64,000 bases of DNA from Spongilla lacustris (GCA_949361645.1 OX442415.1:20491283-20555282), one strand, 5' to 3'; positions 11,349 through 23,056 are shown, counted from the first letter of the stretch. Translations and numbers: made by a program. Notes: generated by a model not told the origin, from the sequence alone.

Positions 11349-13952
11349 TCACTTATAAATGTCTAATGATCTCAAAACATTATTACAGCCAAAATTTGCA
11401 ACCATTATACTATTATTTCTGACATCTAATGTGACTCCATGAGGTTTGCTGAGGTTCTTTATTGTGTGAATTTTGTGGCCATGAGGATCAAAGATGGAGA
11501 GGCAATTGGCATCACATTCAGTGACAAAGCTGTTATCTTCACTGTCAATCACCATTTTGATACATTCTAGTATACATACCATTTGGCTTGACAACTTTAA
11601 TAGTGTTTGAACCAAATCCTGAAACATGAATTTGTTGTTGTGAATCAAATGCCAGACCACACGGATTAGTAAAACTCTTATATGCAGATATGTACTGACT
11701 CCTTCTATACATGGTGACTAAGTGTACTCCATCACAACTGAACACTTGAACTGTATTGTTGTCACGGTCAGAAACAAACACCCTGTCATTAGAATCAACA
11801 AGGACACCCCATGGACTCATGAATTGACCTTCATCCGTTCCTCTCTCACCAAACTTGAGAAGAAATTTCCCCTCTGTTGTAAGCTTCTGTATGCGATGGT
11901 TACAACAATCTGCAACATACATAACATCTCCTTTGATGAAGATGCTAACTGGGTGCCAGAACTCACCATCATCACATCCATTCCTGCCTATGGTGTTCTT
12001 TATGTTCCCTCCTTGGTCAAAAGCATATATGTGGTCATCATAGCTGCCTACGTAGATATCTCCATTTTTATGGACAGCTACACAAAATGGCTTGACAACG
12101 TTTATCACTTGATTGGGATCACATACTGTGGAGTAATCCCTTTCTACCTTTAGATCATCCACTGTGATTTGGATATGGTGAAGTCCTGTTGTCTGTGGAG
12201 TGACCGTGATGGCATAGACACCACCTCCTTTGTTCTCCACATGTCCTGTGACAACAGGCATATCATGTGACTTGGGAATTAGCATAGCATTTACTTTTAA
12301 ACCACTCCTGTGATACTTTAAGGCCTCAGTCATTACTGTAATTTGGTATGGCGTGTCCACCCAGGCTACAGAATTACGTACATTTGTGCAATCAGGGTCC
12401 ATAACAATACCAAACATGGATAGTTTCTGAACAAGACTGTTCATTGGTAAATGTGTTGTGAAGTACCTGCAGTTGAGTCGTTTAGAGGCCAATTTCTTGG
12501 CCTTCCTTAGCTTTGCTTTTAGGTCAGTTAGCATTGATTTTTCTAGACATGATACCTCTTCATCATTGTGGGTCCGTCCAATCTCATCTCTAATATCCTC
12601 TCGCATCTCCTCTAGTCTTATCTTTCTGCAGTTGTGAGGTGCTGTTCTGGATAATGCAATTTTTGGCAACAATGATAAGAGTATTTCCAATCGAATCTTT
12701 AAGGATTTTGTTAGCTCCTGAAAGGTATTTTGGATGGTGACTTTAGCTCTTTCTTTGAATTCCTCTATCTGTTCCATCAGTTCATCATTGGCAGCAATAG
12801 CATCAGCCAAGGTGGATACAACTGTCTCACTACACCCAATTGGCCCTCTCATGTCATCGGAGCACATATTTGCAGCAGCAGAAACTTCTGTGGTGCAAAT
12901 GATGTTCTTCAGGCGCCCTCCTGTGTCAAAGACGTATATGTGACCTTCATGACTGCCTACATAGATATCTCCATTTCTATGAGTAATTACACAAAATTGC
13001 TTAATAAAATTGACCACTTTGTGGGGACTACTTAATGTGGTGTAATCCATATCTACCTTTAGGCCATCCACTGTGATTTGGATATGGTGAAGTCCTGTTG
13101 TCTGTGGAGTGACCGTGATGGCATAGACACCACTTCCTTTGTTCTCCACATGTCCTGTGACAACAGGCATATCATGTGACTTGGGAATTAGCATAGTACG
13201 TATACATTTGCGTTTCATTGAGGTCTTCGTCTGCATTGTAATTTGGTACGGTGTGTGCACCCAGGCTAAAGAATCAGGTACACTTAAAGTTTCATGAGGA
13301 AGGACAAATGCATCAGAGTCCATGATAGCACCAAATTGTGATAACTCCTTCACAAGCGAGTCTGCTTGCAATGATTTGATAAAGCATATACCTTGATTTG
13401 AATTGATGGCCATAATTTTAGCCTTTTTCACCTGTGCAATAAGTTCAGTTGGCATTCGTCCTTCATAATCACTTTCAGTCTGCAGAATGCAGCTGGAATT
13501 CAACTCAATGTAATGTCCAATGTCCTGCTGCATCATTTCTACCGATGGTGATGGAATGCTAGCTTGGATAATGCAACCGTTTCTAGCTCTAATAAAAGCG
13601 TCTGTTTTCTAATCTCTATGGTTTCTGACAACTGCTGAAATGTATGTTGGATGGCTTTTTCAGCTTCTTCTTTGAGAGTCCTTATTTGTTCCAGAATCTT
13701 ATTATCAGCAGCAATGACAGTAGCCAGGGTGGATTAAATCTTCTCTGCACACCCAATTTGTTCTCCCATCAGATCTCGATATGCCTTTGCTGCAGTTGAA
13801 AGCTTAGTTGTGCTGTGATCATTGTGAAGTACCAAGATGCACCCTCGACATACGAGAGCATTGCAAGAATTGCAGTACAACTTCAAATCTTTGTGGTTGG
13901 GGTTTGAGCAGAACGGTTTGATGTGCACAGAATTGGTCATTTTTGTGGCCAT
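11349..13952 (-). pseudogene. B-box / coiled-coil / filamin / NHL protein (TRIM-NHL type), tandem fusion, broken
   Basis: The minus strand reads from ATG 13952 through a B-box zinc finger (CSNPNHKDLKLYC, CNSC, VCRGC, HNDH) into a coiled coil. A TAA at 13736-13734 and a frameshift near 13570 interrupt it. The main 663-codon ORF (13536-11545) holds a first filamin-type Ig repeat (GVYAITVTPQTTGLHHIQIT), one truncated NHL repeat (DIYVGSHEGHIYVFD), then a post-B-box region and coiled coil again. A second, nearly identical filamin repeat and a longer run of NHL repeats (VADCCNHRIQKL, GVLVDSNDRVFVSD) follow. The last NHL blade continues in another frame (11575-11349), so a second frameshift lies near 11575. 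TRIM-NHL proteins act as E3 ligases or RNA-binding repressors; no RING is visible. An acceptor just upstream (CTTCAG at about 13969) suggests a missing 5' exon. The domain call is strong; the pseudogene status assumes the assembly is correct. Confidence 0.8.
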
Positions 13953-13979
13953 TATGCTTTCCAACCTGAAGTAAAAAAA

Positions 13980-14784
13980 AGGGACGTAACTTATTTATGC
14001 ACATTTTCCCTATCTCACAAAGCTGTATATACATATATGCAAGTTGCATTAATATTGTAGATCTTACGGAAATGAGTATACTCAACAGAACGAAGCGCTT
14101 GTAATTGTATTTTAGTTTTCAAATACTATTACTTCAGATGGATTTTATAATACCACCATATCTCTTATGCCATTAAATTTTTTGGGGGGATTTATAAGAA
14201 CTGCCCTAGCTTCTATTGTAAGTGAAAAGGTGCCCATAATGCTGTGCCGAACTGTGTTTGAAGAATACTGAATGGGAAAAACTTGCATGATTGCAAATCA
14301 GGTCTGTTGCATACACAATATGATACATACACTCATGTGTTTACAAGTTATTTGATCTGAATAACCATATAAATATATATAGAGTCTTTAGAACGCTTAT
14401 GTACTAAATATATATCGGCATACTTATCTGGCTGAAATATTTACAAATAATAAAATTACTATTACTACAGAATGTTCATGTACTGTGGAAATAATATATT
14501 AAGTAAACCAAAGAAAATAAAAATAGAAAAATAATTGCAATGCGTACTGCTCATCTGACAATCTAAAATGGGTTTGGCCAGTGAGGGTACATGCACTATT
14601 CCGTCCTTTTACTTTTATGATAGCTATGTGTTGACGTAGTCACATCCTTGCCCTCTCGTTTCATTCTTTCTATGGTCAGGGTCCATCATCAATCTCCTGG
14701 ATAGATCTTCATAACTGTATAGACAATGAGATAATCAAAACGGAGTGCAGATTCACCCCCAATTTTACCTGCCCCAACTCTCAA
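13980..14784. other. intergenic stretch with no clear gene
   Basis: AT-rich sequence upstream of the B-box gene. The only coding-like piece is a minus-strand stretch at about 14640-14720 (SYEDLSRRLMMDPDHRK) with no supporting homology that I recognise. Confidence 0.5.
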
Positions 14785-14917
14785 CTGGCAGGTAGGGTGT
14801 GTAACCGGTTATCAGGTTATTCGGGTTATTCGACAAAAACCTATCCGTTCGAATAGTAATTTAGCATTACTCGGAAAAATCGATTATTGGATTTGTTCTA
14901 TTCGAAATAACCGGTTT

Positions 14918-15289
14918 GTGAATCTCCATTCGGAGGTACTTAGGTATTCGTCGTCCGCATATACATCGACAATTCGCCCATTATTCGAATACCTTTTTAT
15001 GACGATATCCGGATACGATCACGGGTGTTTCAATCCATTGAATTGGTGGACATTCAGACCTACGCCCAGAAATTTTGAAATGGCAATTATCTCACCTAGC
15101 AACGGTTGTAATGATTTGTACCCGTTGGAATTCGCTGTACAGTTTCTGAATGGAACACGTGGTGACCTTTTAGACGAGGTATTGTTGAAGATGAAACTGT
15201 GCTCTACTGAACAAGGTGTGTTTGGGCATCAAGAAATGTTACGCTCTGGAGAAGTGTCGTTCAAAAGCGGCCTACTTACGCGGAGGTAG
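14918..15289 (+). other. unrecognised 123-codon open frame inside the hAT element
   Basis: The frame starts about 125 bp inside the left TIR. Its composition is unremarkable, and there is no zinc finger, DDE signature or membrane segment. I do not recognise a family. It could be chance or captured host sequence. Confidence 0.2.
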
Positions 15290-18129
15290 GTTTTCAAAAC
15301 TAGTTAGTCCCCAACGTGCGCACTTCCAGTTGAGAAACGACTTTTACAAAGGTATTGTACATAGATCGAGCTTTTGTTTTATGGTATTTATTTTCTGAGA
15401 CGCGATTTGTATGCTTCAAAAAGTAACGTGCAAACATTGTCAAGTGTGTGCTGCGCGAAGGAGTGTAGGCCTACATGTACGTGAATACCGGCCCGGTACA
15501 AATCCACTAGCTATGCTATGAAGCAGCAACGTGTTCTGGCCGGCGTACGTTTTGCTCTCTTTGTGGGTGGTGGCTGAGCACGGATTGAGTCAGGAGCAAT
15601 ACTTATCAAGCGCTCTTTGACGATACACCGTACTGTAGATTGTGTTCAGTGCGTTGAAATGCTAATTGAACTGTAGTTGGTGTTCAGTGCGTTGAATCGC
15701 CGGTGAATTGATTCAGCACCTTGTTCACCAAGCATGCCAAATCATAAGTTGTATCTTCTCACCCACTCAACTGTGTGCTCCTCTAATAGGTGCATTTTAG
15801 GTGAGATCTTTTCATTGGCAATGGGGAAATTGGTTCAAAAGTAGTTCAGAATGGAAACAATAGCGAAAAATAATCACATAGTTAATACCCATCCACAGCT
15901 ATGACGTCATGTTGCTATATCCTAACTCTCCACATTTCTCATCTGTCAGTTACAAAACATTGGTCATGGATGGAGTCAGTGGCATGCTCCAAGCCTAGCA
16001 AATGCCCCTTCAGATGTGTCTGCAACCTGCTGAGTATCCATGAGGAGAACAGGATACTGCTGGGCCACATTTTGTATTATTCAGTACATGTATGTGCCTC
16101 ACTTGTTGAAGGTGATGACTCAAAGTTCACCGGATTTGATGCTTAACTTCGGCCTTGACCTTTTGTAATCCTTACAAGAGTTATTGGCTGGAATATGATG
16201 GTGAGTAGTTCATGTAATTATTATTGCTGTACAAATTTACTTACTAGATGGAATCTGCAAAACATTTGGGCTCTGGGCTTTCCGCATTCTTTGAATTTTG
16301 AATTATAGATGGTACGTTTACCTCAGTACCACATGGAGGAGATGGTGTTGCAAACATGTGTGAGGTACGCTCCTGCTGGAAGGTCTGTTTTACATGAGTT
16401 GCATTGAAGCAATACATCACTTAGGAGGAACAAGAAGACATCAGGAGCTGCATTTATGCTGGCAGCAGTTAAAGGTGAGTTGTCATGGCAACAGGAACGT
16501 GTTGTTTGCCAACAATGTCATTCAGCACAGACAAGACTTTGGCACGGTAGCTCTACTGGTCTGTGCAGAATACAAAGGCAGAGTGGACACTTTAGATAGT
16601 TGATGGCAGAAACTGATTGTGTGTAGCAGCTGGCTGGACACTGGTTGAAATCGAAACTGGTGCAATGTACCCAAATAATGACTGTAGTGATTCACTTGAC
16701 ATTTGGCAGTATGTTTTGTCACTTTTTTTTCTTCATACCACCTTTCACCAGCACCTCAAAATGCTGGCAAATCTAAATGTGATCATGCAATTTAATTCAG
16801 TTATAATTTGCTCCTCACTCACTTCACACTTGTCTATGGTATGGGGTTTCCACTTGCAGGGCACGACCAAACTTTTAAATGGTATTAGCTTTTTCTGCCT
16901 CAAAGCATTTAACACCCTCCCCTTAGCTTATACGGTTTGCAGAACGATTATGGGTGGATCTCGATATGATCATTGATACCAAAAGCTAGTTTAAGCTCCT
17001 TTTTGTAAATTATGGAGTTGTATATGCTTCTTTTTGACTTATTTACCACCACCAACCTCCCACCGCACACCCTGCAATGTTTTGTAAGCTAACTGTTATG
17101 TAACTCCATCGCAAAGCATATATAAAAACCAAGATGTTGATAATTATTCATAGATTTCAGCCGCGATTTTATATGCCCTAGATATCGCGTCTCGAGATAT
17201 GACCCAGCTTAAATTGTTTTACAATGCCCCTAGATTCTGTATTTTATCGTCACAACTCACCTGGAAGTCCGAGAGCCTCACAAATAGCCCACCAAAAGAT
17301 GCACTCGTAACGAATTAAGGGGCACGTGATTACTAGAAACGTTGCGCCGTATGTTGAAATGCTGTAAACATGTGAGCAGTTGATTTGGGTTTGTGCTTAG
17401 ACTAATACTATGCTTGGAATTATCAATAGAGAGGCGTAGTGAAACTGGGTTGTAGCGGAAACAGGCCTTGAAAATGTTAGCCCGTTAATGAGCTACCAAA
17501 ATCATTTTTACGTAAATGTGCAATTGGACATCTAAATATCCGTAAATGTCCACTGTGAAACACCCGTGCGATATTACAAGTACAATAATAATTACTTTCT
17601 AATTTGAAACGTAACGTTAATTAACGTCACTGTTATTACTATGCTACGGGGGACGAGATCTATGCATGTACGGGCAGTTACTAATTCGAACTAGCCAACA
17701 GATCTCCCGGCCTCTTCACGAGTCATGATGACGGACAGCTCCAGCTACAAATCAAAGTTAGTTCGCTTAGTGCATTTCGAACGAGCTGGTTTCTTGCATC
17801 AATCTCTGTGAGCTGATATTGCCGCGATCGCATTTAGGCCTATACTTAGTTACTAGTATTTGCTATGGTGAAATGGAGGCTGCATGGCCGGTGGTGCATA
17901 AACTTCATCTGTGGTTCTACTCTTCTGGCATCGGGTACGATTTGTAGGTAGACCTCAGCGTGTCCACGCTAACTTAGGTCAGGACACGCCCATCTAGGTA
18001 TGTGGTTAGGCCAAGCGATTTAGGCCTATGTAGGTAGCTGTGGTAGTGTGCTGAGCGCATCTGGTGTGATGTGGGTAGCTGTGGATGCATGCTGTACTGA
18101 TCTGGTGTAATGTGGGTAGTTGTAGGAGG

Positions 18130-18330
18130 GTGTCTGGTGTGATGGGGGAAACTGTGGTTGTGTGCCTCATGAGGGCATCTGGTGTTTGTTTGTGTGCCTC
18201 ATGAGGGCATCTGGTGTTTGTTTGTGTGCCTCATGAGGGCATTGGTGTGATGGGGATAGGGTGTGCCTCATGAGGGCACTGGTGTGATGGGGGTAGGTGT
18301 GTGTATGCTGAGGGCATCTGGTGTTATGGT
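18130..18330. repeat. 32-bp tandem repeat inside the hAT element
   Basis: The core TGTGCCTCATGAGGGCATCT recurs four to five times with a period near 32 bp, diverging at the edges. It is the internal minisatellite of the element. Confidence 0.8.
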
Positions 18331-18898
18331 TTAGTTGTAGGAGGGTGATGTGTGGCTCAGTGAGCAGAAAACCTGAATAACCTATAGGTATTCGGCTGGC
18401 AAATTGTTAAAACCTATTCGAAAAATCAATTTTCTTTTTTCAAGTATTCGGAAAAATCGATTTTCTGATCCAGAAAAACCTGAAAAATCGATTAGTGTTT
18501 TAAAAGCATTTGGAAAAATCGATTTTCATTATTCAGGGGAGGTTACACACCCTACTGGCAGGTGTTCAATGCCATAGTAAGCTGCACTATTTTCCAAACC
18601 AATTTGCTGATTAAATACATTAGTGATTATGCAGAAACCCAACAAAAGTCACCAACTCACCATTCAAAACAAAACAATAGTACTTTCTGGAGTTTTCAAA
18701 TCCCATGCAAATAAATTATCTAGATTTGTGCAGATTTTTGATACAGTTGTGTTCTCAACATAATGACATTGTCTCTCCACCTTCCATTACATTGATGGTG
18801 TCAGAGAAATGGAAGTCCCCCTAGAATTTGTGCGTCCCTTCCCAGGGCAATCAATCAAACATGTACATGTCTCTTCCAATCTTGAGCTCTCTCTCTCA

Positions 18899-18958
18899 TG
18901 CACACACACATACACGCACACACACACACACACACACCCACACACACACACCATGCAC
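18899..18958. repeat. (CA)n microsatellite
   Basis: An almost pure CA tract of about 60 bp, responsible for the spurious His/Thr-rich frames on both strands. Confidence 0.9.
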
Positions 18959-19179
18959 ACATCCAAGTACACATACAAGGGGTTATATTATGGATAATGG
19001 AACTATTGGGCAAGGTTAGGGGAGGGGGAGGAGGATGGGAGGGGAGGGGAGGGGAGAGCGGGGAACAACCTGTCTCAAGTTAGCTATTGGTACATTGCCC
19101 GGAGCTGGATACAATTACACGAGTCAGACTCAGACTAACCATCACATATGCACTATTGCATTGTCGTTTCTCTTTATAG

Positions 19180-19751
19180 GCTCATCAGATAGAACTACAG
19201 ATGCATTCATTGGTGGAGCAATGGTGGGTGTGGCCGGAGCTATCCTGTTGTGCCTCTTCTTCTTCGTCTGCACCTGCACCATCTGCTTGTGCAAGAGAGG
19301 AGGCAACTGCTGCAAAAGAACAATGCCAGCTGTGCCTGTAAATGCCAAACGGTACAGTAAGATTAATGGCAACAACATTGACGTACCACAGGAGAACTAA
19401 TACTCGCCAAGCTCCCCATGCCTGCCAGATAATCATGCCCCAGCACCTTACCCGCCAGACTACCATGCCCCAGGACCTTACCCGCCAGACTACCATGCCC
19501 CAGGACCTTACCCGCCAGACTACCATGCCCCAGTACCTTACCAGCCAGACTACCATGCCCCAGGACCTTACCAGCCAGACTACCATGCCCCAGGACCTTA
19601 CCCGCCAACCTACCATGCCACAGCACCTTACCCAGCACCTTACCCTGGAATGCCACCACAGCCCTTGCCTCCCTACCCCCAGGGACCCAACTGGATAACA
19701 GAGGTGCCAGTACAGGGTACTCAGATGGCATACTTTGGGCCACTGCGGTAG
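19180..19751 (+). CDS. single-pass membrane protein with Cys-rich juxtamembrane region and PPxY-repeat tail (3' exons)
   Basis: Exon 19180-19356 follows an acceptor (TTTATAG). It encodes a short ectodomain, a hydrophobic helix (GGAMVGVAGAILLCLFFFV), and a cysteine-rich stop-transfer segment (CTCTICLCKRGGNCCKR). Read straight through, the frame meets TAA at 19398-19400, yet stays open beyond it to TAG 19751. A 72-bp intron (GTAAGA at 19357 to CCAG at 19428) is phase-compatible and removes the stop. The tail exon (19429-19751) has six to seven 10-residue repeats of the type HAPGPYPPDY, giving several PPxY motifs that in other proteins bind WW domains of NEDD4-like ligases. The architecture recalls Shisa/VOPP1/WBP1-type adaptors, but no family-specific cysteine domain is visible. 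The 5' exons are not found. ATTAAA near 19852 may be the polyA signal. Confidence 0.6.
19357..19428 (+). other. predicted 72-bp intron containing an in-frame stop
   Basis: The donor is A then GTAAGA; the acceptor is TGCCTGCCAG. The length is a multiple of three, so retention keeps the frame but introduces TAA at 19398-19400. Retention would yield a protein lacking the PPxY tail. Confidence 0.55.
19432..19640 (+). repeat. 30-bp coding minisatellite (PPxY repeats)
   Basis: About seven copies of a 30-bp unit around CATGCCCCAGGACCTTACCC, in frame, each encoding ten residues. Variation at one codon switches YPPDY to YQPDY. Confidence 0.85.
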
Positions 19752-19869
19752 TTCTACCTCACTTCAACGCTAAGAATTATGTGCGAACAATTGTATTTAC
19801 CGCTTATGCACTGCCGATTGTAAGAGGTGTTTGAGTATTGTACTTGGGTGATTAAAAAAATATACCAGC

Positions 19870-20577
19870 AAAGAGCAATATAATACATGAGATGAGGGGA
19901 GGGGCACGCGTGAAGCGCGCGCAATTTTTTTTTGCAAAGAGAGATTGCATGGAAACGGAAGCAGTCACTTGTACTCAGTTAAGTTCTTGTTCCCAGGCTT
20001 ATGTGGATTTTAAATGGGTGTGTTTCATCTGTCGGTTTCGTCAGATTTAATTTGTACGTGCGCTTAGTTATTACTTCGATACTTGAGCCACTTAAAATTT
20101 GCATCATACTCAGATAACCTTCAAGCAATGAACAGTATTCTATTTGGTCCCCTGTACATCAGCTGCATAAATCTTCAGCGGACCTATATAGCCTGCAGTT
20201 TGAAAACCATGCACCTAGCTCTTGTGGTCAAGTGAGTCATAAAAAAAATCACGGGAATCACATAGGTGACGCATGCAATTTTACGCGTCACCAGTGATTA
20301 TGGTATATCGTCTCTATGTCACTGTTGCGTGTGCGAACGATGTCATTGTATGAAATTAAATCAGCCGCCTACCCCCCCCCCCACCCCCCCCACCCCCCCC
20401 CCCCCCCGCAGGTTAAATTACGTAATTGACCTTCCGACGCCTATATGATATACAAAATACAAAGCAACGCTTTTTAAAAAAACGACGCGTCGTCGAGGAA
20501 CAATACATCGAAGCACGAAGCACCTTTATGCGCACGTAACTGGGGTATTAATAGTAATTATATTTATCATGGGTCCT

Positions 20578-20608
<31 letters not shown>

Positions 20609-20650
20609 TCCGGACCCCCAGGACTCCCTCACTGGATCCGCCCTTGTGCA
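19870..20650. repeat. GC-homopolymer-rich spacer with a DNA-transposon-like 3' end
   Basis: A C-rich tract at 20371-20407 and a G run at 20581-20608 bracket otherwise featureless sequence. After the G run, 20609-20645 ends in CTGGATCCGCCCTTG, resembling the right end of the hAT-like insertion at 28290-29026. It is probably a truncated copy. Confidence 0.5.
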
Positions 20651-20954
20651 CTGATCACTGCAAACTCTTGCATACATCTGTAAGGCTCTGTACATGTGAA
20701 CGTTGCAAGCAAAGGCACGACAGTGTTCTGCCCATCAATTGACAATTGTCGATAAACAGATGATACCATGACGATTTGAAACACTGCATATATAGCAATA
20801 AATCTTATGAGGAGAACAGGCAATTATTGACTTCAGTTATTGTATTAAAAGTTTGTATGACTTGTACATGTAGTTGTCACAATACTACTGTATATCTTTA
20901 ACGCATGCGTACGACGTGTACACTTATTCTTTTTTTGCTTGCTTTCGAAGAAAG

Positions 20955-21188
20955 ATGGCCGTTCACGTTGTTCCCGTTAACGTTGTTCCCGTTCCAGCGC
21001 ATCAACAACCAGTAAGCGTGAACGTATATTGTACGACCGTCTCATAGCCAGCCCCCTCCCCCCCCCCTCCCTCCCCCCAGCTGCGCCGCAAAATGGTCCA
21101 TGACGCTCTGCTGGACTTGTTCCGTGCTGGAAGCCTCGACCCATTGTACTGTTACCAGTGCAAAGAGGGCTACAATATCCGTTGGCAG
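20955..21188 (+). CDS. 5' two exons of an unrecognised gene
   Basis: Exon 1 (20955-21011) opens with ATG and encodes 19 residues starting MAVHVVPVNVVPVP. Its donor is GTAAGC. A 69-bp intron with a strong C/T tract leads to exon 2 (21081-21188, 36 codons), which ends in CAG before GTAAAA. Both exons are phase 0. Exon 2 encodes an amphipathic helix (MVHDALLDLFRAGSLDPLY) and a possible zinc-binding CYQC. I do not recognise the family. Downstream exons would lie beyond a G34 tract and a TIR element and are not identified. Promoter-proximal sequence contains ACGCATGCGT-type CpG, unlike the flanks. Confidence 0.5.
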
Positions 21189-21386
21189 GTAAAAAAACAA
21201 AAGAGGAAGTACTGAGTGCCTAACGAAAGTTTACTTCTCATCCACCAACTGACCTAGGGCTCGCGAGGTGCTTTGTTGACTCTTGCATCTCCGCTTGTCG
21301 ACGTTAAGCGTCGCGTAACATCGCAAGTGTCGTGTTACCTTCGGCATCTCGCCCAACACCATGGCAAGTTTTGTAACATATAACGG

Positions 21387-21420
<34 letters not shown>
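21387..21420. repeat. poly-G run of about 34 nt
   Basis: The longest homopolymer in the window, in the presumed intron after 21188. Its length is likely polymorphic or assembly-limited. Confidence 0.9.
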
Positions 21421-21421
<1 letters not shown>

Positions 21422-21512
21422 GTTAGCCAAGGTTAATATTCGAGCATATTTAAAATAACGTGCACCGACAGTATGTGTTTATGACACTGTATACTATATA
21501 GCAAATTGATAA

Positions 21513-22400
21513 GGCGAAACCAAGTTGATTTCATGTTTCTCGGACAGCTGGACCAAAAAAAGTGACCCGGTCGCCGGGGGAAAAAAAAAAAAAGAAGTTA
21601 AATGAATATAATTATACTTTTGTGAATATGATATTAAAGAATCCACAAGCGCGCACATACGTACCTATATTATTACATACAACGCTTGCGCATGCAGAGG
21701 TTATTACATATACATCGCACGTACATGTAATAAAAAGAACTAGGCCTACACTGACACAAAACCAAGCAAAAATACAATTCCTTCAACTTGATTGTTGCTT
21801 TTGCCTTTTGGCCATGTTTGAGGGTTGCTTACAGTGGGGTTTCTTCCCATCGCTTAAACACAAGAAGCAAATGGGATAGACTACAGCATATCTTTTCTTC
21901 AGCTTTCGGATGGTGTCATCATTCACCAGTGCTTCCTCTGGAACTCCACAATAGTAGCACACTGGAGGAAAGTGCACTGATTGGGATCAACAAACATAGC
22001 GTTGTTTGAAATAGAGACTTTCTCCACTGTAGACGTCAGCTGCAATTTATGGACGATATCTCCAAACGTATCTTCAAATGAGCACTGCAAAACTTTTCGT
22101 TGAATGACAATGATACAACCACATTTCACTATGACACTTATCCATAAGAACGAGGACATATTAGATACTCTGACAGTACAAGGCTGCAGTCAAGTGCACA
22201 GCTGCTATATTAGAGCAGTAAACTTCTAACAATCGATGCGGCATTATTGTGAAGGAATAATAATAAACAATAGCGGCGTGCGCAGTGCATGGTTGCGGTA
22301 ATAATTAGAGATGACACACCCCTAATTTATATTTTTTTCTTGAAGTTCAATTGAAATGACCCACCGGGTCCGAGAAACATGAAATCAACTTGGAGTCGCC
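21513..22400. mobile_element. 888-bp TIR element with TAA target duplications (PIF/Harbinger-like)
   Basis: The termini GGCGAAACCAAGTTG... and ...CAACTTGGAGTCGCC form an inverted repeat of about 32 bp, with only a few mismatches and a perfect 24-bp core (21521-21544 and 22370-22394). TAA flanks both ends (21510-21512 and 22401-22403). A 3-bp TWA duplication fits PIF/Harbinger; no transposase core is present. A minus-strand cysteine-rich frame lies inside. Confidence 0.8.
21783..21977 (-). pseudogene. C-terminal fragment of a cysteine-rich transposon-associated protein
   Basis: The minus frame has CYYCG, PICFLC, a further Cys and a basic end (MAKRQKQQ), giving a C-x2-C...C-x2-C zinc-binding pattern. 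An upstream frame (22159-21923) may be the preceding part. It lies wholly inside the TIR element, so it is most likely a remnant of that element's coding region. No catalytic domain is visible. Confidence 0.35.
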
Positions 22401-23056
22401 TAACGTATATTCGCCATGTCGTACCGCGTAGTTCTATATGAGTACACACAGCGATCTCACTTACATTAGTAATTTGTTCAAATTTAACCAGATGTAATTG
22501 AAGTGCCGAGTATAAAATTTATGGCAATGCCGTTACCTAGCTTACCTAATCTTAATTGCCATGTGTGTTACCAACACCAATAAAGTGCATTACACGAGTT
22601 GCCTACCATATTCTAGCTTGGCTTCAGTCCAGCAGTTTGATGTAGGTAGTACTGCATCATAAACTAACACACTATATAAAATGGAAAATAGCATACAAAA
22701 TATATAAGTAAAGGTGCACAGCCTTTTATACAAGCAGGTTTATAAGGTCTGACAATCATCTCACATTATGCAGACTTGGCATATTCTATTGTTCAATAAC
22801 AGTTCTGATGCCAATTTTTATCAGGATATGCGCCGACATAGAAGTATTTGAATATACATGTATGAAAGATGGTTGTATGAATTGATCTGAGACGTTGTGG
22901 TGTACATGTAGGTTCAATAGTCCCTAAAATTCGATGATCAGGGTACACTTATACAAATGTTGCATCATGGTGTGTGATGATGAAGGACCAACACACAAAT
23001 AGTGATGATCATTGTTATGTATTGTAGAAATTTGTGTGTTTACTGAGGGATGTTTG

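Larger units (their letters stand above)
14793..18554. mobile_element. hAT-type DNA transposon, non-autonomous, perfect 8-bp TSD
   Basis: The 14-bp terminal inverted repeats are TAGGGTGTGTAACC (14793-14806) and GGTTACACACCCTA (18541-18554). Both ends are flanked by CTGGCAGG (14785-14792 and 18555-18562), an exact 8-bp target duplication, the hallmark of hAT. Subterminal copies of GGAAAAATCGATT occur at the left end (14873-14886) and at least four times at the right (18418-18535), as expected for transposase-binding repeats. No hAT transposase domain is visible in about 3.8 kb. The longest open frame (14918-15289, 123 codons) is unrecognised, so the element is probably internally replaced and non-autonomous. 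Confidence 0.9.

Noticed and set aside
11722..13035. Plus-strand ORFs antisense to the NHL gene
   Set aside because: Shadows of the minus-strand domain-bearing frame.
19185..19743. Trp/Gly/Val-rich minus-strand ORFs
   Set aside because: Antisense frames of the PPxY repeat exon.
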